Origin: Proales similis
Taxonomy: Eukaryota; Rotifera; Eurotatoria; Ploima; Proalidae
NCBI GenBank assembly: GCA_019059635.1
Contig: JAGVRJ010000004.1
Span: forward strand, 930,001-994,000
DNA: 64,000 nucleotides
Direction of reading: 5' to 3'
A program made the translations under genes and the position numbers. The notes beneath the pieces were generated by a model. The model ran no database searches. It was not told the origin of the DNA and saw only the letters and a list, made by a program, of their open reading frames with translations. Every line of letters begins with the position of its first letter. The first letter of the stretch is position 1. Of the stretch, positions 55,989 to 64,000 are shown piece after piece.

Positions 55989-56531
55989 TCAGTCAAATTG
56001 ACGCTTCTTTTTAACACATTTGACAACCGAGTAGAGTACCGAGGCCAGTAGACTGATTAGAAATAGAGCCCCGACCACAGCAAGCACTATTCGCAAGATG
56101 GTGCTTATCGTCTTTGTTGTTGACTTGGAACCCTTGAAATCGTCATACAAGAACGGCATCGTTTGAAAGCTGTAATAGTTCAATCTTGTGGTGGGCGAGT
56201 ATTGCGCCTGATTGTCGTTTGCTAAGTTGTTCATGTTCGGCGGGCTTGCTTGATCAGGTTTAACTGGAATGCGGTTGTCATTTGGAGTTGTGCTTGGGTT
56301 CGGCTTGCTCATCGTATTTGAAGCTATTTGATCGATGTTGTTTTGACTGCTGACGGTAACATTTTTTGAATCGCTGTTCGCGAGAGACGAATTCATTTGA
56401 TCCGTAGACGGCATTGTCTGGTTCAGGGAACTTTGTGTATTAGCTGCATCATCGTCAAAGACAATCGAAGGAAATGACTGTGAATGAACGAAGCTTGTAA
56501 GCAGCAGGGCAAAGACAGTCAATGCGAGCAT
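55989..56531 (-). CDS. Small type I membrane protein, Asn/Ser-rich ectodomain
   Basis: A single 180-codon exon. MLALTVFALLLTSFVHSQS is a signal peptide. Residues 20-130 are Asn/Ser/Thr/Pro-rich with several NxS/T sites (NQT, NSS, NVT) and no cysteine. A membrane helix lies at about 147-170 (ILRIVLAVVGALFLISLLAS), followed by a short tail, VKCVKKKRQFD, with a palmitoylation-type Cys and basic stop-transfer residues. I do not recognise a family. The layout resembles small glycosylated surface proteins; function is unknown. It converges on the CNG gene. Confidence 0.7.
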   Translation of the reverse strand: MLALTVFALLLTSFVHSQSFPSIVFDDDAANTQSSLNQTMPSTDQMNSSLANSDSKNVTVSSQNNIDQIASNTMSKPNPSTTPNDNRIPVKPDQASPPNMNNLANDNQAQYSPTTRLNYYSFQTMPFLYDDFKGSKSTTKTISTILRIVLAVVGALFLISLLASVLYSVVKCVKKKRQFD

Positions 56532-57618
56532 GATAACTAACGCCTTTTCTTCCTCTCTAATTCAAACAAAATATCAAATCGAGACAATTACAATTTGAGT
56601 TTCAATGACTTTGATGATTTGATTTGAATGATTCGGGTTTTCGCGAGTCGACTCTGTGGCATTTTTAATAAAAAACGTGTAAAGTCAAATCTGACGGCCC
56701 AGATGGCGGCATGTTTTCTTTTTTGGTTTAATACGCAAGCAATGAAAATTTGCATTCTTTTCTTTCTTTTCATCGTCTTTTTTTTAGGTTTTTATTCGTG
56801 AAATTCAAAAGAATAATAAGTGATAATAATAGTAATAATAATTACAGCGAGGAAAATAGATATTGAGAAAATATAGATAAAGCGCAACGATTAAAATAAA
56901 TTTAATTGTAGTTAACTGAGAAGTGGTGGTGGTGGTGGTGGTGGGCCTTGGGAAAAATGAATCGAAGAAAAAGGAAGGAAACTGGTTTGTTGGTTGACAG
57001 ATGGTATTGCTTAAATATCGAGCTTCGGAAGGTTGATGATCGCTGACGGTTCACTTTAGACTCGGGGTTTTGCAGCAAGGTGAAACAGGTTTGGCTCGCT
57101 CGCTTTGTGTATCGATTTCAATTTTATATTTCTCTTTGTTTCGATTTTCGCGCCTTGTACTCTGCTCTCGGATATGTGGTGTGAGCAACGCTATTGATTA
57201 CGATTACGTGTCTTTAAACGTCCAACACGTTTGCTCAATAGGACAAGTCGCTTGGCTCTGGTTTGTTGCTTTTTTTTTGTGGTACTTTGGCTTGGCTTTT
57301 TTTCTCGAATCTGGTGTCTGTAACTGCGGTGGCTTATTTGTCTTTTGAATATTTGTTGTAGTCGGGCATAAGCATGCTGCGCTTAGGCTTGAATGCGGTG
57401 CCGTTCGGAGAAAAGTTTTCCTTGCTTGTTTTGATGTGTTTCTCAATCAAGTTGCAACGGCAATAAACGTAAATCAAAATCAGGAAAGAAAAGAAAGGCT
57501 GAATAAACTTCAATGAATGTAGCAAATGAAAACAATATAGAAAAATTTGGTTCTATTTGTTTGCATTTTCGCTGGCCGTGACCAAATAGTCAGTGAATCG
57601 AATCGAGCAAGAATTAGT
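56532..57618. other. Gene-free stretch, probably Musashi 3' UTR in part
   Basis: About 1.1 kb between the Musashi stop (minus strand, 57619) and the start of the small membrane gene (56531). It contains (GGT)n at 56923-56944 and a minus-strand AATAAA (TTTATT on plus) near 56790. No coding-like ORF was seen. Confidence 0.5.
56923..56944. repeat. GGT/GTG microsatellite
   Basis: Seven tandem GTG units in the probable Musashi 3' flank. Confidence 0.9.
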
Positions 57619-60600
57619 TTAGATCTAAAAAGGAAAAAGATTTCTCTTTGTAAGCGTACGCTTGCTAAATTTGACGAGATTTTCAATCGAAAAGAGCTTA
57701 CGAATGGCTGAATCGGGTTGCGCTGCTGGATAATTTGCTCTCGACTATATTGATTAGCGGTGGCGTAAGATGCGGCCGCAGCATCACCGTGGCGATGGGC
57801 TCCGTTGGATCCAACGCCGTTGCCAGCTGCCGTCAGTCCGTGCAGATTGGCTGGCATGCCCAATGGGGCACCGAAATCAAAGTAGGCCCGAGTATCGTGC
57901 GCTGGGCCAAGAGTTGGGATGAATCCGTACGGCGCCTGGATGCCCGCTAAATGTTTGAAAATTTGTTAACTATGACTTTGCTCAGAATCGAACAACGCTC
58001 AGCTCATTAACAAGGCTACTCTTTATCTTTTCGTTTAATTCTTCTTCTTTCTCCGATTTCTGTGTTTAATAAACAAAAAACTAGTTCTAATGGATCGGCT
58101 TCTAGCCAACTTTTGTCTAAGTAACAAGCACCAAAATAAGCTCTCAAATCTCGGAGCCCTACGACGAGACTCGAAAAGACAGCTAGGGAAGTATTTTGGT
58201 ATTTTTGCATTGTTTTTCAAAATCTTGTACCTCAATGTGAAGCCAGCGACTAGCAGCCTTGCTCTATCATCTCAATAGAATGCTTTAAAAGTGTAATTAC
58301 ATGCAAGAGGAAAGAATCCGGGCGAGTTGGCGAAAGCGGCCGGTGCAGCAGGAAGGGTGCGTCCAATGGCTCCGTAGACATAAGCATCTTCAAAGTAAAA
58401 CGCGAGTCTCAATGCATTTTCCTTTTGATCGACTTGAAAATTTCGATCACTTACTCAGAATGTCTCCATAGACTCCTTTGGCAAGGGCTGCGCGGCCTTT
58501 AGCCATTTGCTGCGCGTACATGACCTCTTTGGGCTGAGCTTTTTTGCACTCAACTCGCTTCTTGTTGATTTCGTGATAATGAATGTCGCAGACTTTGTCG
58601 ACAATCTCTTCGTTCTCGAATGTAACAAAGCCAAAGCCTCGATGGCGTTTGGTCGACTTGTCGTACATGAGCATTGCATCCTCAAGTGCTCCGTATTGGC
58701 CGAAATAGTTCTTGACGTCTTCGAGAGTGGTTTCTGCACTTAATCCTCCGACGAATATTTTCTTGGTCTTGGTCACCATCTTTGAAAAGAAAGGTTGTTT
58801 AGCATGATTGAATGAAAACTGGTTTTGTTGAGATTTGGGCAAACAAGAGATAGGTAGGACTCGGACTCGATGCCAGAATGTAAAATATGGACTGGGCTCT
58901 TACGTTACTATTTGCTGCGTCAAGAGAATTTTTATCAACACCCAATCCGTTTCCCGCTGTCACGATTTGTGCGAATGCAGCAGGCGATGCACTGCTGGAG
59001 CCAATATGACTCAAATTCGATCCAATCAGGCCATTAATGCCAGTAGGAGGCGAGGCAGACGCCGACGAAGTCGAATTGGTGGGCGAGCCATTTGATTGAT
59101 GCACCGGGTGCTGTTGCTGCTGCAAGAGTGACGCTGTGGTTAGGATGCTAGTGTTGCCTTGTGGAGCGATAAGCTGCGCAGGCAACGAATGATGCAGAGC
59201 GGCAAGAGGAATTTGCTGCGGATATTGGCCAGCGGCCGCAGCGGCCCCACCACCCAATCCCTCTCCGGTTGCGGCCAGTATGAGCTGTTCGCCGCCCGCA
59301 GTGAATATCTTCTCACCTCCGGTCGTCTGGTAATATGCCGTGCTGGGCACTGTGATCAATTCGAACATTTCGGCCTATTCTAACTAATTGCACACTCAAA
59401 GCTTAGAGAAATCTCGAATCACCAACGATGGAAGAATTGGACATAAAATAAATGAATGTGAACGTGAACGGAAACGAGGTTCGCAGTGAGTTCAACATGG
59501 CCGTAGCATAGCATCTTATTCGTCCATTAGCGATACGCGAATCGCATAGGAGCGCACACAGACCAAGTAAGCGTCTAATCCGGACTCGGCCTGGGCCGAC
59601 GGATTAACCTCGCGACGACGACGTGTGTATTGTTCTCGCCAGTGAGAGCCAGCGACATGGCATGTTCAAGGCTCGGCGATGTGCTCTTAAATGATAATTC
59701 GCTTTGGCCAGCTCGATATTCTCTCTTAATAATTAACCCAATCACCTTGACATTCGACAGCAAAGTTTACTTGTTATTGTTGCTCGAGCTGGCCCCTACA
59801 ACATTAATAATTTGGGTCATCGCCATTATTATTATGAATGTAAATTGATTGAATAGAAATTAACTCTCCCCCATGCTTGCTTGGCCTATTGCCTGTGTGT
59901 GTATTGGCCAGCCAGGCTCATCACTCTGCACTCGCCTAGACCGCGGCCTCGCTTGACCTGCGCCACTGGGCACACTGTTTCTCGGCTCAGATCAATGCAT
60001 TCGAAATTAGAGCTCTTCTATAGCTTTGGCTCTCTTTCTCTTGACCTTTCTCTCTCTCTCTACACCGACGCCTGCCCGTCTTGCTACCTAGCTGCTCAGC
60101 TATTTGGGACACAATGAGAATAGGCTCCAGAATGGCCTGTGCATCCTCCAAAACAACAAACTGTCTAGGCGCTCGGTGTGATTAGACCCCAAACGGCGCT
60201 ATCTGCCGGATTAGTCAGCGTTTTAACGCTCGTTTTTAAGCCGGCCAAATAGCTAGATTGAAATCGCATTAATCAAGCCGGGCTGCAGCTTTTGCCACGA
60301 TGCGGTGGGTGATTAATGCCCGGCGAAATAATTAATCGAAAGCGATTAAGATCGGTGCTTTGCCGAGGAGACAAGTGGCGTCCCAGATACGCCAATAAAG
60401 ACGACTGGCTCGGCAGGAATGGCACATGAAATCCTAGTTTTGTGAGCGGAAAATCAATATTTGCATAGACTTTCAATTAAGTTGTAGCAGAAGCGGCACT
60501 GAGTCGGTTATGGAGATGGTGATGATGAAGCTTCATCATGGGAGCTAGTGGCGTCAATGCAATCATCACGCTGCTAACTAGACTCTCTCCATCCGTCCGT

Positions 60601-62081
60601 TTGCAATCCCTCATTCTCTCCAACACACACACAGACACACACGCAAACTCAATGCTTTCTAACTCTGGTCTGCTAGAATCATTTTGAGCGTTCGCTATTG
60701 CATTCTAGCCATCATCACCATCATCATATGGGTCGCTGATCAGTGGCGTCGCTTGCACAAACAGGCTCATCATCTGATCTGGCCGGGTTTTCCGATAAGC
60801 AAATCAGCCATAAAAACAGGCGAAATAAAGCAGCTTTCATTCTCTTGCTTCTTCGTTCTTTGGTTCTTTCATTAATTTCGACAAAATCCGTTTGTGCGCA
60901 AATGCGCGCTGACTGCCTCTTCCACTCGCTGAGTCTTTTTTCTTTATCTCATTTCAGTTGTTGATCAGGCTGCGCTCGGACGCATTCATGAGTGTACATG
61001 TTTAATTGAAATAGAAAACACTCCATAAATTGGCTAGGCCTCATTGAGCTCGCTACTGCGTTCACTTCAATCAACTAGTGTCTGTAAGGCGTCAAAGAGA
61101 CAAACAAGTGCATTGACATGTAAGAGGGAGGTTGCAAATCGATTAGGCCTCCTAATTTGATTTGCCATCGTGGCGTTTTGACTACTCCAGCTACAACACA
61201 GTTTTTAATAGACCCCCGGGAAATGGAACAAAGAGAGGGATTTGAGAGGGCAATTATGGCATCGAGTCTTTTCCATACCATTCACATTGAACTAAATATA
61301 TTTCACTCACCTTTGGGTGTTTTTGTCGAGGAAATGCTCGCTTCGGATCGATCTGTTTGGGAGGGATAATTAGAATCTGCAATCATCGATATGAAGGGCC
61401 AGTAACCAAATTACCGTCTTCTCGTCTAACAAATGCTCTTTTACGTCCAATACTTTGTCCACACTTGCCGCTTCTTCGAATTTGATGAAGCCAAAGCCTC
61501 TGGAGATTGGCAAAAAGGAAGGAAAAGAGGTTTAATTCGCCTGTTTAAGTTGTTGAATCGGTTCGACAAAAAGCCTACCTAGAGCGTTTAGTCACTGCGT
61601 CCTTCATTATCATACACTCAGCTACTTTGCCGAAATTTTCAAAGTACGCTTTCAGATTCGCCGGTGTAGTCTGACTGCTCAGGCCGCCAATAAACATTTT
61701 CCCTGGATCACTCACTGTGCTACTGGATGCGTGTCGATGCGGCATTTCGTGATAATAATCCGCCTCTTCATCATCTTCATCGTAGATTTCCTCTTCCTCC
61801 TCCTCGCCGTCTTCTTCGCCGTCGGCTTCGTCTGACTCATACTCAGCTGGAGCGGTCGCGTTCTGACTCGCTTTGGCTGCCGCGCTGGCACTTAGGCTCA
61901 AACTCTTTTTGAACTCATTAACTAGGTTCTCGTCGACCGGTTCAATCTTTGAGGCCACTGAGACTGGCTCTTGGGCTGCCTCTTTCTGCGGTGTTGCCAA
62001 AGTTTCGTTATTGTTCAAATCGGTTTTGCTCTCGCTGATACTGCCCGACTCGTTCTGCTTGGTCTCTTCTTCCTTGCTCAT
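57619..62081 (-). CDS. msi: Musashi RNA-binding protein (two RRMs), with a phase conflict at one junction
   Basis: Translational regulator that binds UAG-containing mRNAs, typically in neural progenitors. Exons right to left: 61579-62081, 61415-61499, 61311-61353, [optional 58904-59368], 58455-58779, 58301-58387, 57702-57946 and 57619-57624. Exon 1 codes an acidic N-terminus and the start of RRM1 ([10 protein letters not shown] is RNP2). RNP1 is RGFGFIKF, split by intron 1. Exon 3 gives IDPKRAFPR, the RRM1 end typical of Musashi. RRM2 has [20 protein letters not shown] and [10 protein letters not shown], then [11 protein letters not shown]. The C-terminus is Ala/Gly-rich. Exon 3 ends in phase 1 but both possible next exons begin in phase 0. 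One base fewer in the T6 run at 61320-61325 would give the expected RxxxxPK|M junction. The last exon (Ile-stop) could instead be read-through of intron sequence. Confidence 0.87.
58904..59368 (-). CDS. Extra Musashi exon: alternative first exon or linker exon
   Basis: A 155-codon open frame starting [14 protein letters not shown], rich in Ala, Gln, Ser and Gly, ending with a GTAAGAG donor in phase 0, which matches the phase-0 RRM2 acceptor at 58779. Just upstream of the ATG an AG (tag|gcc) also allows phase-0 internal use. It therefore codes either an N-terminus for an RRM1-less isoform or a long linker between RRM1 and RRM2. The acceptor tract is weak, so I favour an alternative promoter. 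Confidence 0.55.
59369..61310. other. Long Musashi intron, possible internal promoter
   Basis: About 1.9 kb, far longer than any other intron here. It contains short CT and CA runs (60049-60060 and about 60622-60645) and no coding-like ORF. It would carry the promoter if 58904-59368 is a first exon. Confidence 0.5.
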
Positions 62082-64000
62082 TTTTCTTTCGTTTCCAACT
62101 GGTCTGTAATGTTTCTGTGCTGGAAAAGGTGGTCGTCAGGTTTTCGAGTTGCGCTTTTCTTTCTAGTTCTCAATTCTGTTTTCCAGAACAGGTCGTGCAA
62201 AATTGTGATTAGTCACAATCGTACGCGCTCGTATGGTACAAATAAACTGGGAATCTCTAGATCCTCAGATTCAGCGTCGCTCGCGGCTTCTAAACTGTTG
62301 ATAAAAGTTCGATGCGCGCTTAGATGCTTCGATCCAGATGCTTTTTGAACGTTGAATACAATTGATGCTGATAATTGCTTGCCTTTTCTAATCGGTCTTC
62401 AGCAATAAGGGAATAACCGATTCTATCTTGATACTTGTGCTGGCTTGTTTCTTCTCTATTTTATGAGAGCCTTCGGAACGCTTTCGTTTGATTTCTTCTT
62501 TAGGTCTGCGATCGTCTCCGCTCCACTTTGATTCCGAACTAAATTAACTAACCGACTAGAAACTAACTGTCTAAGTCTAAAAATACTGCTTCAAAAAAAG
62601 AAGAGTAAGAATAGATTTTTCCAGGTCTAGAATAGCCGATATGAAATCGAAAATAGTGCTCGATAATAATCATAATAAAAATATAAGAGCGAATGCAATC
62701 AAACTTAAAGCAAAACCCACGATCAAACACACACACACACACACTCGCTCGCATACTCACATCGCGTTTGAAGAGCTTACCAAGTAGAGAACAGGCTGAG
62801 GAGATAATTTGCAGCAACTTATTATGCTATTATCTTGATAAAACCAAGAGGAGGCCGTAAAATAAATGAAGCGTTCATGATACTCTCTCTCTCTCTGGCT
62901 CGCTTATCGACACGAATGAGCGAAGAGTAAAGAGGTTAAAACGGCCGCCTTAGAAAAGCGTTTTCTTCAATCAAACTTTGCCCACGCAGACAAATAATTA
63001 GTTCTGGCAAGCGCTTCTCTTTCATCGCTCATTCGCCAATCCTTTTCTTCACTCGACTCATGAAGGAAGAAAAGACAGGAGCAACATGGAGAAACAAAAA
63101 GAGAGAGAGAGGAGAGAAGGAGAAAAGTAGCGAAAGAGAGGAACGAGCTGAAGCTGGCTAAGCTTTAATTCTTTCTGAATTATGGCCGCGTAATAAGCGC
63201 ACGGTTGCAAAATAGAGAACCAAACAGCGCGCAAGTCCTCTCACATAGACACACGCACGCACGTATGGTTGCATGCACGCCGCAAACAAGCAAACAATTC
63301 TACTTAAATTGCAAAATGCAAATAATTATCAGGAATGGCGTGCGGCTGGCGTGACTCGGCTCTGGCGTACTTCTGGTAGACCAGCCTCACTAGCGTTAGG
63401 ATTATAATAATTTATTTGAAATTCCAAATCAGAAGCTGAAATTCTTTTACTCTCTTCATCTTTCCTCTCTCTCTCTCTCTCTCGATTGCCCTATCTTGTT
63501 CAAAAACCAACGCATACATACATAGACTATCTAATTCTTAGCTGCTTAGTGGCTCGCTTTCATTCTGTTTCTTTGGTACGCACGCTTGCTCTTCTCTCGC
63601 GCAAGCTTTTTTTTCATATTGCATTTAGCTTGCTCTCGCGCTCCATCGTTCATTTTCTATATTTATTCGCCAAATCTCTTCCATTCAACATGTTTGCTTT
63701 CGAAATTATGCAAACGAAAGACGCGCTTTTGAAACGAAAGCATAATTCGTGTTGCATTCTTCTAGTTTGCAGCCATAATCACACTCACTCTGAACATGAG
63801 CTCGGCACAAATATTGGATGATTTTTATGGTAATGACTGCTGAAAGCAACGTCGCGTTCGTCACCGCTTTTCTGCGTCTGACGGTCTATAATGAAGACGA
63901 CGACGACGACGACTGCGCGACTGCAAGAATGGCGCCGTCAACTGAGTACGATTGCCAGTGGCATAATTTATTGTGCCATTCGAGCAGAGGCGAATTTAAT
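62082..64000. other. Upstream flank of Musashi to window end
   Basis: About 1.9 kb; 5' UTR and promoter side of Musashi. It contains (CA)n at 62727-62744, CT/GA runs near 62882-62895, 63100-63115 and 63463-63482, and an ACG repeat at 63896-63913. No supported gene was seen; a gene could start beyond the right edge. Confidence 0.5.

Noticed and set aside
1-64000. tRNA or rRNA genes
   Set aside because: No A-box/B-box pair with a foldable cloverleaf or rRNA core sequence was found on scanning either strand by eye.

Overview
The window is nuclear DNA from a bilaterian animal with a compact genome. Every recognisable gene is of metazoan type: a KAT6 (MOZ/MORF) histone acetyltransferase, rhodopsin-like neuropeptide-type receptors, an Eomes/T-brain T-box factor, alpha-SNAP, Sidekick, a polycystin-1-like protein, a cyclic-nucleotide-gated (CNG) channel and Musashi. 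Introns follow GT-AG and are almost all 43-85 bases, often with a CTAAC/CTAAT branch site. Several very large genes have few or no introns. Small-bodied spiralians or other miniaturised animals would fit, but I cannot name the species. No prokaryotic, viral, rRNA, tRNA or CRISPR feature was seen.

Layout. 1-3049: 3' part of KAT6 (+). 5260-6441: intronless GPCR (+). 7341-9223: five-exon zinc-binding/coiled-coil protein (+). 9524-10737 and 11990-13341: two tandem GPCR paralogues (-) sharing a 620-base tract identical in exons and introns. 13922-14872: orphan basic protein (-). 16728-17961: multi-pass membrane protein (+), tail to tail with the T-box gene 18207-19810 (-). About 3 kb without genes follows. 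22801-23934: alpha-SNAP (-). 25854-33873: Sidekick (+), with 7.9 kb of coding sequence in one exon. 34015-35595: signal-anchored cysteine-rich orphan (-), head to head with the 18-exon polycystin-1-like gene 36019-47585 (+). 47728-50190: a secreted mucin-like protein (-) that is a distant paralogue of the 34015-35595 protein. 52551-55822: 14-exon CNG channel (+) with a 27-base putative cassette microexon in the pore loop. 55989-56531: small type I membrane protein (-). 57619-62081: Musashi (-).

Genes alternate strand and are packed tail to tail. In four convergent pairs the opposing poly(A) signals lie so close that the 3' UTRs should overlap or abut. Much of the content concerns neuronal or sensory function (CNG channel, polycystin, peptide-type GPCRs, Sidekick, Musashi, SNARE recycling), but nothing in the layout shows that these genes are co-regulated.

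The points I would follow first are: (1) the undescribed two-module cysteine-rich family flanking the polycystin gene; (2) the recent gene-conversion tract covering TM1-TM5 of two receptors; (3) the CNG pore-loop microexon; (4) the Musashi locus, with an extra phase-0 exon before RRM2 and a one-base phase conflict at a T6 run. Exon boundaries were derived by eye from splice consensus, reading phase and protein-family fit; no RNA evidence was available.
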